NCBI GenBank assembly: GCA_025769875.1
Contig: JAGFNK010001139.1
Location: forward strand, 1-14,385
Source of the DNA: Russula earlei
Lineage: Eukaryota; Basidiomycota; Agaricomycetes; Russulales; Russulaceae
Reading direction: 5' to 3'
DNA: 14,385 nt
This document shows positions 6,257 through 14,204 of this stretch, piece by piece. Numbering within the stretch: the first letter of the stretch is position 1; each line of letters begins with the position of its first letter. The notes under the pieces are model-generated. The model made no database searches. It saw only the letters and a program-made list of their open reading frames with translations, and was not told the origin of the DNA. The translations under genes were made by a program, and so were the position numbers.

Positions 6257-7405
6257 CTAATCACTCTTTACCTGTGCCGCCATAAAAGTAGTAGCCAGCC
6301 CCAATACAGCAATCACTGTAAAAGACCACCGCAGGCTGGATAGCTGGGCAATAAATCCAATTAAAGGTGGGCCTATCAGGAAGCCCAGGAAGCCGATAGT
6401 AGATACCGCAGCCAGCGCCACACCGGGCAACATGGTTTTAGAACGCCCGGCCAGGCTATATACCAGTGGCACTACAGAAGATACACCAATACCCACCAGC
6501 AGGAACCCCAAAGTAGCAGGCATCAAAAAGGGGAATAATACAGCTATCAACAACCCGGTTGTGATAATGATACCACTTACCTGCAATATATTCTTCACCC
6601 CAAAACGGGTAACCATATAATCAGCTAAAAAGCGACCACCGGCCATTGTGCCCATAAAGGCAACATAACCCAGCGTGGTAAGTGCAACAGGTGCTTTTAC
6701 CACTGCCTGGAAATATACCCCACTCCAATCAAACATGGTACCCTCGCATACCATGCTGCCAAAAGCAACAAGCCCCAGTTTGAGTATTTCCTTATCTGGT
6801 TTGGCAAACATCGGCTGCTCTTTATTACTGCCCGTATCTTTCCGGAGTGTACGTTGGTAGGATAATAATACCAGGGCCACAGCAAGCGCCAGTATAATAC
6901 AGAAATGCGTAAAAGGAACAATTTGCTGCGATACCATGAAAGTGCCGATAGCAGCGCCTGTAAAACCAGCCAGGCTCCATAGCCCATGAAAAGAGGCCAA
7001 TACAGAACGGCCATACAAAGCCTCCACACCCACCGCCTGTGTATTCATGGCTATATTGAACAGGTTACTCCATAAGCCAAAGAAAAACAATACCAGGGCC
7101 AATACCCAGGCACTGTTTGCCAGGCCAATCAATACCAATACAGAAGGATATACAATAGCAGCCGTAAGCATCACCCGTTTGCTACCGAGGCGGGAAACAA
7201 AATAGCCCGCCAATGGCAGGCTCGTCATCAGCCCTACCGGTAAGGCAAACAGGATGCTCCCCAGTTGCGCCTCATTCAAATGCAGCTGAGCCTTGATATG
7301 CGGTATACGGCTTGCCCAACTGGCAAAAGCCAGGCCGGCTATAAAAAAATAAACAGATACCGCACGCCGGTGCGACCTGTTAACACGTAATATCATCTCC
7401 TCCAT
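6257..7405 (-). CDS. MFS transporter, YbjJ-like (second gene of pair)
   Basis: This is a 382-residue major facilitator with about 12 hydrophobic segments in the inner membrane. The N-terminal signature (LAFASWASRIPHIKAQLHLN, EAQLGSILFALPVGLM) and the C-terminal STIGFLGFLIGPPLIGFIAQ are close to E. coli YbjJ-type MFS proteins. The conserved middle segment CEGTMFDWSGVYFQ also matches its neighbour. The substrate is not known. The ATG at 7405 follows the stop of the upstream paralogue by 11 bases, so the two are co-transcribed. Aligned by eye over the well-conserved segments, about half of the residues agree, which points to an old tandem duplication. Confidence 0.88.
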   Translation of the reverse strand: MEEMILRVNRSHRRAVSVYFFIAGLAFASWASRIPHIKAQLHLNEAQLGSILFALPVGLMTSLPLAGYFVSRLGSKRVMLTAAIVYPSVLVLIGLANSAWVLALVLFFFGLWSNLFNIAMNTQAVGVEALYGRSVLASFHGLWSLAGFTGAAIGTFMVSQQIVPFTHFCIILALAVALVLLSYQRTLRKDTGSNKEQPMFAKPDKEILKLGLVAFGSMVCEGTMFDWSGVYFQAVVKAPVALTTLGYVAFMGTMAGGRFLADYMVTRFGVKNILQVSGIIITTGLLIAVLFPFLMPATLGFLLVGIGVSSVVPLVYSLAGRSKTMLPGVALAAVSTIGFLGFLIGPPLIGFIAQLSSLRWSFTVIAVLGLATTFMAAQVKSD

Positions 7406-7416
7406 TGCCTTTTCAT

Positions 7417-8586
7417 TTATATCGTCTTCATTTTAGAAACCAGTAAAGTAATGCACAAGCCTGCCAATGCAGCCAAAGCAAAAGACCAGCGCAGGTTGGC
7501 TGCCTGGGCAATATACCCTATCATAGGCGGGCCTAACAGGAACCCAAAATAACTAACTGTGGACACAGAGGCAATCGCCTGACCCGGTGTTTGTGTACCG
7601 GATGATTGCCCCGCCAGCTTCATAGTTAATGGAATGATACAGGATACACCCAGCCCCGTTAGAACAAACCCAATAGTAGCCGGAACCAGGTAAGGAAGGC
7701 TGGTAGCGATACACAGGCCTGCTGCAATAAAACAGCCAAATGCCTGTAGCATTCGCTTTACGCCATACTTGTTCACCAGCCAATCACCAATAAAACGCCC
7801 GGTAGCTGCCGCACTCATAAAAGCGGTATACCCAAGGGCCTGCCAGTTTTTGGGGGCTTCCACTACTTTCTGGAAATAGATACCGCTCCAATCGTACATG
7901 GTGCCCTCACAGGCCATACAGCCAAAAGCGATCAAGCCCAGCTTTATCAGCGGCTTATCCGGCAATGAAAAAGCCGGGCGCTTTTCTGTACTACCCACAG
8001 GCAGATCATTCTGAAAAGTATGCCTGTAAAAGACCGCCATCAGTGTTATACTGATAGCGCCTGCTAGTATAAAATGTACCTGTGGTGCAATACTGTGCGA
8101 GATCATTACCCCACCCAATGCCGCTGCTGTAAAACCCGCCACACTCCACACCCCATGAAAGGAAGAGATAATGGAACGGTTGTATAAGGTTTGTACACCT
8201 ACCGACTGGGCATTGATGGGTATGTTCATGAGGTTACGCGAAGCGCCAAACAAAAACAATACGCCCGTAAACTGCCACACTTCATTTACAAAGCCCAATA
8301 CACACAACAACAATGCATATGCCACAGAGCCAATAAGCATGATATGCCGGCTGCTGTATTTACCAAGCAGGTAGCTGGTAAAAGGCAGTGTACACATAAG
8401 CCCTAACGGCATGGCAAATAAAGTGCTACCCAATTGTGCATTGTTGAGATGCATTTTTTGTTGCAGGTCAGGAATACGGGAAGCCCAGGTGGCAAAGCCA
8501 AAGCCTGACACAAAAAAGAAAACGGCTACTGCTATCCTGGTTTTACGTGGTGAAGAAGCAGGTAATGATATAGAATGCGCTGACAT
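7417..8586 (-). CDS. MFS transporter, YbjJ-like (first gene of pair)
   Basis: This 389-residue major facilitator is paralogous to the next gene. Shared segments include GFGFATWASRIPDLQQKMHL, NAQLGSTLFAMPLGLMCTLP, the central CEGTMYDWSGIYFQ and, near the end, VSYFGFLLGPPMIGYIAQ. About 12 membrane helices are expected. The start at ATG 8586 follows a -7 element (TATTTTTG, minus strand 8605-8598) by 11 bases. The gene is transcribed away from aspS. Substrate unknown; a drug or metabolite exporter or importer is possible. Confidence 0.88.
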   Translation of the reverse strand: MSAHSISLPASSPRKTRIAVAVFFFVSGFGFATWASRIPDLQQKMHLNNAQLGSTLFAMPLGLMCTLPFTSYLLGKYSSRHIMLIGSVAYALLLCVLGFVNEVWQFTGVLFLFGASRNLMNIPINAQSVGVQTLYNRSIISSFHGVWSVAGFTAAALGGVMISHSIAPQVHFILAGAISITLMAVFYRHTFQNDLPVGSTEKRPAFSLPDKPLIKLGLIAFGCMACEGTMYDWSGIYFQKVVEAPKNWQALGYTAFMSAAATGRFIGDWLVNKYGVKRMLQAFGCFIAAGLCIATSLPYLVPATIGFVLTGLGVSCIIPLTMKLAGQSSGTQTPGQAIASVSTVSYFGFLLGPPMIGYIAQAANLRWSFALAALAGLCITLLVSKMKTI

Positions 8587-8597
8587 ATTTGAAGGGG

Positions 8598-8605
8598 CAA
8601 AAATA
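8598..8605 (-). promoter_or_regulatory. -7 element (TATTTTTG) of the MFS operon
   Basis: On the minus strand TATTTTTG matches the Bacteroidota primary-sigma -7 consensus TAnnTTTG and lies 11 bases before the start codon. No good -33 TTTG was found at the usual distance of about 19 bases. The inverted repeat at 8611-8630 falls in that spacer. Confidence 0.5.
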
Positions 8606-8610
8606 CAACC

Positions 8611-8630
8611 CCGCAGACCTAATACTGCGG
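8611..8630. promoter_or_regulatory. inverted repeat CCGCAG-N8-CTGCGG, possible operator
   Basis: Perfect six-base arms (8611-8616 and 8625-8630) lie between the divergent MFS and aspS genes, just upstream of the MFS -7 element. This is where a repressor or activator would bind, but no dedicated regulator gene is adjacent. Confidence 0.4.
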
Positions 8631-8665
8631 AAATGTTTTGTATATACCGCTTTCTACGATATAGT

Positions 8666-8673
8666 TATATTTG
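8666..8673 (+). promoter_or_regulatory. -7 element (TATATTTG) of aspS
   Basis: TATATTTG fits TAnnTTTG and ends 18 bases before the ATG at 8692. The upstream TTTTG at 8636-8640 is about 25 bases away, a little far for a -33 element. Confidence 0.5.
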
Positions 8674-8691
8674 CCGCTCAATTATATATCC

Positions 8692-10517
8692 ATGTATCGG
8701 ACGCATACCTGCGGAGAATTAAGATCTGCTGATGTAAATAAAGAAGTAACCCTGGCCGGTTGGGTGCAGACAGTAAGAAAATTCGGTGCCATCACTTTTG
8801 TTGACCTGCGCGACAGGTATGGCATTACACAATTGTTATTTGGTGAAGAACTGAATGCTCAATTAGATGAAAATCCTTTAGGCCGCGAGTTTGTATTACA
8901 GGCCATTGGTACTGTTAACGAACGCAGTAATAAAAACGCCAATATTACTACCGGTGATATAGAGATCAAAATAACTTCCTTTAAAATATTAAATAAATCA
9001 GCCACCCCTCCTTTTACCATACAGGATGATACGGATGGTGGTGATGATTTGAGGATGAAGTACCGCTACCTGGATCTTCGCCGTAATGCGGTAAAGAAGA
9101 ACCTGGAACTGCGTTATGCCGTAAGCAGGGCTACACGTAACTATCTCCATGAAAACAACTTCATGGATATTGAAACGCCTTTTCTGATTAAGTCAACACC
9201 CGAAGGTGCCAGGGATTTTGTGGTTCCCTCCCGTATGAACCCGGGCCAGTTCTATGCCTTACCACAAAGCCCGCAAACTTTTAAGCAGTTGCTGATGGTA
9301 AGCGGCTACGACCGTTATTACCAGATTGTAAAATGCTTTAGGGATGAGGACCTGCGTGCCGACAGGCAACCTGAGTTTACACAGATTGACTGCGAGATGT
9401 GTTTTGTAGAGCAGGAGGATATCCTGAATATGTTTGAAGGCCTGGTAAAAAGAATCTTCAAAGATGTAAAGCAGATAGACTATGCAGAGAAAGTAGAACG
9501 CATGACCTGGGAAGAAGCCATGTGGATGTATGGTAATGACAAACCAGATATCCGTTTTGGTATGCAGATCGCCAACCTGAAATTCCCGCAACATACTTTC
9601 CCGTCTAAAAAGGCACCTGCTACCGGCATCGGTGAAGCGGGCTTTGCAGTATTTGATAATGCGGAAACCGTATTGGCCATTGCCGTTCCTGGTTGTAGTG
9701 AATATACACGCAAGCAAACAGATGAATTAACAGAATGGGTAAAACGCCCGCAGATTGGCATGCAGGGCCTGGTATATATTAAATACAATACCGATGGCAC
9801 TTTAAAGAGCAGCGTAGACAAGTTTTATAGTGAAGACAAGCTGAAGACCATTGCAGCTGCTGCCAATGCACAGCCTGGCGATATGATATTGATACTGGCC
9901 GGCCGTGAAGAACGCACCCGCAAGGCAACCAGTGAGTTACGCCTTGAAATGGGTAAACGCCTGGACTTTAGAAAAGACAATGAGTTTAAGCTGTTATGGG
10001 TGCTTGACTTCCCTTTATTTGAATATGCAGAAGAGGAGAATCGTTGGGTAGCACGTCACCATCCTTTCACTTCCCCCAAGCCAAGCGATATTGCCACAAT
10101 GATCAATAACAATCCTGTTATTGAGAATGCGGAGAAATACCTGGAACATCCTTACTCTAATATCAAGGCCAATGCTTATGACCTTGTATTAAATGGCAAC
10201 GAAGTAGGTGGTGGTTCTATCCGTATCTATCAAAGAGAGTTACAGGAAAAGATGTTTGCCGCACTGGGCATGAGCGAAGAAGAATCGCTACATAAATTCG
10301 GCTTCCTGCTGGGGGCTTTTGAATATGGTGCGCCTCCACATGGTGGTTTAGCTTTTGGATTTGACAGGTTGTGTTCCATACTAGGTGGGAGTGAAAGCAT
10401 TCGTGACTTTATTGCTTTCCCAAAAACAACAGTGGTCGTGATGTGATGCTGGATGCACCCGGCCCTATTGATGCAAAACAGTTTGAGGAACTGCAGATAA
10501 AGCTGAACCTGAAGTAA
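8692..10517 (+). CDS. aspS: aspartyl-tRNA synthetase, with a one-base frameshift near the C-terminus
   Basis: AspRS charges tRNA-Asp with aspartate; it is a cytosolic class II enzyme. The ATG at 8692 ([15 protein letters not shown]) is the family's usual start; the TTG at 8671 lies inside the promoter. An N-terminal OB-fold anticodon-binding domain is followed by the class II core: motif 2 ([20 protein letters not shown]), the bacterial insertion domain ([12 protein letters not shown] region) and motif 3 ([15 protein letters not shown]). The open frame stops at TGA 10444-10446 after FPKTTVVVM. The normal ending of this family ([11 protein letters not shown] followed by about 20 residues) is present in the next frame, up to TAA 10515-10517. 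A single missing A in the A-run at 10422-10426 explains this. The full protein would have about 608 residues. As the gene is essential and otherwise perfect, a sequencing error is the most likely cause. Confidence 0.96.
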
Positions 10518-10529
10518 GTGATCGATATT

Positions 10530-10582
10530 CTCTCTATAAAAGAAAGCGCAGGCAAATTGCCTGCGCTTTCTTTTATAGAGAG
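10530..10582. terminator. perfect 53-bp palindrome, bidirectional terminator
   Basis: Two 26-base arms (10530-10555 and 10557-10582) are perfect reverse complements around a single A. The core GCGCAGGCAA/TTGCCTGCGC is preceded by an A-rich and followed by a T-rich arm (TTTCTTTTATAG), so on both strands a GC stem runs into a T-rich tract. It lies between aspS (plus) and the PadR-associated gene (minus), which converge. Confidence 0.85.
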
Positions 10583-10590
10583 GTGTATGG

Positions 10591-11277
10591 TTATACGGCA
10601 AAAGCTCCGGGATATAACTGCCTCACCTGCTTATTAACAGCAACCGCTACATGTTCAAAAGAAACGATCAATAAAATAAAAGAAGGGTATAGTAGCCTGA
10701 ACAGGAAATTGGAAGAAACAGGCATACTGCTTTTTGCAAACGAATAGGAAACATACATTGCCAGTTGTGCTACCATCAACAAGATGGTAAGACCTTGTAC
10801 AAGACCTACTGTTCTTAAACTAAGCAATGGCAATGGTTTTTGTTTCCTGGTATTATACAGAAAATGCCTGTTCTGCCTCCTGTATAACAATACATATACG
10901 TTCGTTAAATGCACACACACTGCAATGATCTTATCACCTGTTATTGATGCAGGCAAGCGAAAGATCACCGCGTACAGGCAGGCGGTGATCAATATTTTAG
11001 GTACCGTAACATAAGATACCCATTCCTTTATCTGTAGTTTATTCAGTTTAGCCTGTACTGCTTTCTTTTTGCTTTTTAATATCAACTGCAATTCCTCCTG
11101 CGTAAAAGCTGCCTGCATTTGTAGAAAAGCTTCTTCAAAAGAAAGCTGTTGTTCTTCCATGGCATGCTCTATCCATTCCGCCATATGATCTACCAGTTCC
11201 AGCTGAACATCATAATATCGGATACCTTGTGCAGCACAATAAGAAACAAGACGGTCAATTTGCGCTTCCTGTAACAT
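10591..11277 (-). CDS. PadR-associated integral membrane protein
   Basis: The protein has 228 residues. The N-terminal helical cytosolic part (LVDHMAEWIEHAMEEQQLSF, EEAFLQM) resembles the small helical domains (HAAS/permease-prefix type) found in membrane proteins encoded next to PadR regulators. About four membrane segments follow (near YVTVPKILITACLYAVIF, AVCVHLTNVYVLLY, GLVQGLTILLMVAQLAMYVS and LLYPSFILLIVSFEHVAVAV). The start ATG at 11277 overlaps the PadR stop by one base (TAATG), so the two are translationally coupled and probably act together: the membrane protein may sense the envelope state and signal to PadR. Exact function is not known. Confidence 0.75.
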   Translation of the reverse strand: MLQEAQIDRLVSYCAAQGIRYYDVQLELVDHMAEWIEHAMEEQQLSFEEAFLQMQAAFTQEELQLILKSKKKAVQAKLNKLQIKEWVSYVTVPKILITACLYAVIFRLPASITGDKIIAVCVHLTNVYVLLYRRQNRHFLYNTRKQKPLPLLSLRTVGLVQGLTILLMVAQLAMYVSYSFAKSSMPVSSNFLFRLLYPSFILLIVSFEHVAVAVNKQVRQLYPGAFAV

Positions 11278-11612
11278 TATAAGACCGTTTTAGGATGAAT
11301 AATTAATTGCAGGCTCTGCATGAACATGTTTAATTCATCCAGCACTATAGCCGTTTGCTTTTTGCCCGCTTTGGTTAAAGAATAATACTTACGTACCCGG
11401 TTGCCAATATTCTCCAGTTCCGTTTCTACCAGGTCCTGCTCCTCCAGGCGATGCAGCAATGGGTACAAGGCCCCTTCTGTTATCTGCAATTCTCCTTTCG
11501 TAAGATCCTTCACCATTTGCGTGATCTGGTAACCATACATACGGCCGTTATCTTTTAAAAGGCGCATGACAATAGGCTCAAGGCATCCCTTATATAAGGA
11601 AGATTTATTCAT
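11277..11612 (-). CDS. PadR family transcriptional regulator
   Basis: This 111-residue winged-helix regulator has the PadR signature: MRLLKDNGRMYGYQITQMVK, then LQITEGALYPLLHRLEEQDL, then RKYYSLTKAGKK. PadR proteins usually repress their own operon and respond to small molecules or to a partner. It is the first gene of a two-gene operon with the membrane protein. A -7 element at 11624-11617 (minus strand) ends only four bases before the start codon, so the transcript may be leaderless. An inverted repeat directly upstream is a plausible self-operator. Confidence 0.92.
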   Translation of the reverse strand: MNKSSLYKGCLEPIVMRLLKDNGRMYGYQITQMVKDLTKGELQITEGALYPLLHRLEEQDLVETELENIGNRVRKYYSLTKAGKKQTAIVLDELNMFMQSLQLIIHPKTVL

Positions 11613-11616
11613 GCTG

Positions 11617-11624
11617 CAAACATA
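11617..11624 (-). promoter_or_regulatory. -7 element (TATGTTTG) of padR, likely leaderless
   Basis: On the minus strand TATGTTTG fits TAnnTTTG. It ends four bases before the ATG, so transcription should start at or very near the start codon. Confidence 0.5.
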
Positions 11625-11654
11625 CCTAATTTACAAATACATAAGAAAATTAGG
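11625..11654. promoter_or_regulatory. inverted repeat CCTAATTT-N14-AAATTAGG, possible PadR operator
   Basis: Perfect eight-base arms (11625-11632, 11647-11654) with a 14-base spacer lie immediately upstream of the padR -7 element and cover the -33 spacer region. The position is well suited to autorepression. The binding protein is inferred. Confidence 0.5.
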
Positions 11655-11729
11655 CATTCATTTATTTTCTTTGTTTCCGCGCATTTTGCGCTTTCCGCGA
11701 GATAATTCCCTAAATTGTAAGCATTAACA

Positions 11730-11764
11730 GTTGCTGGCCAAATTCTGGCATGGCAACTTTTTTT
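11730..11764 (+). terminator. terminator-like hairpin and T-run before the ATP-grasp gene
   Basis: GTTGCTGGCCA (11730-11740) and TGGCATGGCAAC (11746-11757) form a stem with an internal loop (GTTGC/GCAAC outside, GCCA/TGGC inside) and a five-base loop, followed by seven T at 11758-11764. It lies 25 bases before ATG 11789 on the same strand. No plus-strand gene precedes it, so it may be a leader attenuator or end a small transcript. Confidence 0.45.
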
Positions 11765-11788
11765 ATTGTACCAAAACAAGGCTAAACT

Positions 11789-13234
11789 ATGAGCAGTGCT
11801 GCTATATGGCAACAGTATACAACACAATCGGGTATATGGGATGAAATGAGCAATGGCACCCAGATACGCGAACAATACCAAAAAGTGTTTGAAACACTGG
11901 AGCATTTGTCCATAGACACACTGCAACAAAAAGACAGGCTGGCCAGTGAGCTCTTCATGAACCAGGGCATCACCTTTACTGTGTATAGTGATAATAAAGG
12001 TATAGAGCGCATTTTCCCTTTCGATATCATTCCACGCATCATTACTTCTGCTGAATGGGACCATGTAGAAAAAGGCATACAACAACGGCTAAAGGCACTC
12101 AATCTTTTCCTGAAAGATGTTTACAATGATCAACAGATCATAAAAGACAAAGTAATTCCTGCAACACTGATAGCCTCCTGCGCGCATTATACCCGTGAAG
12201 TGTTTGGTATTAAGGTACCTTATGATATTTATGTACACATCAGTGGTATTGACCTGATACGTAGTGAAGATGGCACATTCTATGTGCTGGAGGATAATTT
12301 GCGTACACCCAGTGGCGTAAGTTATATGCTGGAAAACAGGGAGGTAACCAAGCGTATTTTCTCAGATATGCTGTATGCCAATAAGGTTCGCATGGTAAGT
12401 GATTATCCGTTATTACTGCATAGGATATTATTACAGTTGGCGCCCACACAGCTCTCTGACCCCAACGTGGTATTACTAACACCAGGCATCTATAACTCGG
12501 CCTATTACGAGCATACTTTTTTAGCACGGCAAATGGGTATTGACCTGGTACAAGGCAGGGACCTGGTAATTGACAACCATAAAGTATATACAAAAACCAT
12601 TAATGGGTTAAAACAAGTGCATGTTATTTACAGGAGAATTGATGATGAGTACCTTGACCCCCTGGCATTCAAATCTGATAGTGTACTGGGCGTACCAGGT
12701 TTATTAGGTGTTTATCGTAAGGGCAATGTAACAATTGTAAATGCAGTTGGCAATGGCGTAGCTGATGATAAGGCAGTATACAATTATGTACCTGCCATGA
12801 TTAAATACTACCTGAACGAAGAACCCATATTACCCAATGTGCCTACCTATGAATTGAGTGACCCGGAGGCACGAAAACACGTGTTTGATAATATCGACAA
12901 TATGGTTATTAAGCGTACCAACCAGTCAGGAGGATATGGTATGCTGATGGGTAACAAGGCAGAAGAAAAAGAAATAGACACTTTTAAAAAAGCGGTAGAG
13001 GAAGACCCCCGAAGCTTTATTGCACAACCCATTATTAAACTATCTACCGTACCCTGCTTTATTGATGGAAAATTTGTGGCAAGGCACGTAGACCTCAGGC
13101 CCTATGCCTTATGTGGGCCTGAAGGTGTGCAAATAGTACCCGGTGGCTTAACACGGGTTGCCCTAAGAGAAGGAAGCCTGATTGTAAACTCCTCCCAGGG
13201 TGGTGGTAGTAAAGACACCTGGATAGTTGATTAA
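11789..13234 (+). CDS. circularly permuted type 2 ATP-grasp protein
   Basis: The protein has 481 residues, the usual length of the COG2308 family (DUF404/DUF407). ATP-grasp enzymes join a carboxylate to an amine using ATP; this family is predicted to make or attach a short peptide. Visible signatures are VLEDNLRTPSGVSYMLENRE (about 166-185), VIKRTNQSGGYGM (373-385, nucleotide-binding loop), RHVDLRPYAL (432-441), VPGGLTR (450-456) and SSQGGGSKDTW (468-478). The order of motifs, with the Gly-rich loop late in the chain, is as in the circularly permuted group. The ATG at 11789 begins MSSAAIWQQY, without a clear Shine-Dalgarno sequence. It is the first gene of an operon with the alpha-E gene (19-base gap) and a transglutaminase-like gene. 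Confidence 0.93.
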   Translation: MSSAAIWQQYTTQSGIWDEMSNGTQIREQYQKVFETLEHLSIDTLQQKDRLASELFMNQGITFTVYSDNKGIERIFPFDIIPRIITSAEWDHVEKGIQQRLKALNLFLKDVYNDQQIIKDKVIPATLIASCAHYTREVFGIKVPYDIYVHISGIDLIRSEDGTFYVLEDNLRTPSGVSYMLENREVTKRIFSDMLYANKVRMVSDYPLLLHRILLQLAPTQLSDPNVVLLTPGIYNSAYYEHTFLARQMGIDLVQGRDLVIDNHKVYTKTINGLKQVHVIYRRIDDEYLDPLAFKSDSVLGVPGLLGVYRKGNVTIVNAVGNGVADDKAVYNYVPAMIKYYLNEEPILPNVPTYELSDPEARKHVFDNIDNMVIKRTNQSGGYGMLMGNKAEEKEIDTFKKAVEEDPRSFIAQPIIKLSTVPCFIDGKFVARHVDLRPYALCGPEGVQIVPGGLTRVALREGSLIVNSSQGGGSKDTWIVD

Positions 13235-13253
13235 CACTAAACAAAACTGATAC

Positions 13254-14195
13254 ATGCTCAGCAGAATTGCAGATTCTTTATTTTGGCTCAATCGTTATAT
13301 GGTACGTAGTGATGGTTTATTAAGAACCACGCGAACCAATTATATACTGCTGTTAGATAAGGGTATAAATGAACACCTAACCTGGCAATATGTACTGGAG
13401 ATATTTACACATACCCCTGCTGAAGAGCGGGTTTCGTTACAGTATGATACCGGCGAAGTGTTACACCGTTTATTGACAGATGACAAAAACATTAACTCCC
13501 TTAAAGCTTTATTGACCAAAGCCCGGGAAAATGCGCGTGGTATACAGGACCATATTACCAAAGAAGTATGGGAACAGGTAAACCAGATGTATCACCTGGT
13601 AAACCAACCTTACCTGGAAAGCAGGTTAAGAAGCCAGGCAGCCCTCGACACTGTAGATAGTTTTCTTAGCCAGAGCACGTTGTATGCCGGTGTTATCAAC
13701 TCTACCATGCCAAGAACACTCGGCTGGTGCTTTATGAACCTTGGCCAATACATTGAACGGGCATTGTTAACCATTGAAATGACGCAAAAGTTTCTTGGCT
13801 TTATTTATTACGACATGAAGGATGAGAAGAATATATTACAGTGGAGGCCCATGCTATTATCATTATCAGGTTATGAATTGCATCTAAAAACATATCGCAA
13901 TCATAATTACAATGAGAATGCGTTACACCAGGTATTATTCAATACAGAATTTACAAGAAGCGTACTCTATTGCCTGAGCCGTATAGATAAATATTTAAAA
14001 GAAGTATTGGAACAAAACCAGGCAGAAGAAAAACACACTTTATTAAGACGTTTTGGCAGGCTATATAGTAAAGTGCAATTCACAGACCTGGATACATTGA
14101 ATTCTGTTACATTGCATCAATTTTTTACTGAGATAAGGACTGAATTAAATGAATTTAGTACCCAGTTGGGGCAGATTCTTTTCTCTTATGCTTAA
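13254..14195 (+). CDS. alpha-E domain protein
   Basis: The protein has 313 residues, the normal size of the COG2307 (DUF403, alpha-E) family. The N-terminal signature MLSRIADSLFWLNRYMVRSD is typical (many members have MERAE at its end; here it is MVRSD). The centre contains STMPRTLGWCFMNLGQYIER (about residues 150-169), also conserved. It is all-helical and probably cytosolic, without signal or membrane segments. Its role is unknown; it always accompanies the ATP-grasp and transglutaminase-like genes and is thought to work with them. It is 19 bases after the ATP-grasp stop. Confidence 0.93.
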   Translation: MLSRIADSLFWLNRYMVRSDGLLRTTRTNYILLLDKGINEHLTWQYVLEIFTHTPAEERVSLQYDTGEVLHRLLTDDKNINSLKALLTKARENARGIQDHITKEVWEQVNQMYHLVNQPYLESRLRSQAALDTVDSFLSQSTLYAGVINSTMPRTLGWCFMNLGQYIERALLTIEMTQKFLGFIYYDMKDEKNILQWRPMLLSLSGYELHLKTYRNHNYNENALHQVLFNTEFTRSVLYCLSRIDKYLKEVLEQNQAEEKHTLLRRFGRLYSKVQFTDLDTLNSVTLHQFFTEIRTELNEFSTQLGQILFSYA

Positions 14196-14204
14196 CTACT
14201 GTTT

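Noticed and set aside
8671..8691. TTG at 8671 as the aspS start
   Set aside because: It lies within the -7 element [18 protein letters not shown] from ATG 8692 is the family's normal N-terminus.
8411..8722. Plus-strand frame across the MFS start and the aspS promoter
   Set aside because: Overlaps a strong minus-strand gene and both -7 elements; no domain.
11677..11700. GCGCA/TGCGC hairpin as a terminator or promoter
   Set aside because: Five-base stem with a three-base loop and only a short T-run; too weak to call.
11609..12102. Minus-strand frames over the 5-prime part of the ATP-grasp gene and the padR promoter region
   Set aside because: Antisense to conserved ATP-grasp coding and without recognisable domains.
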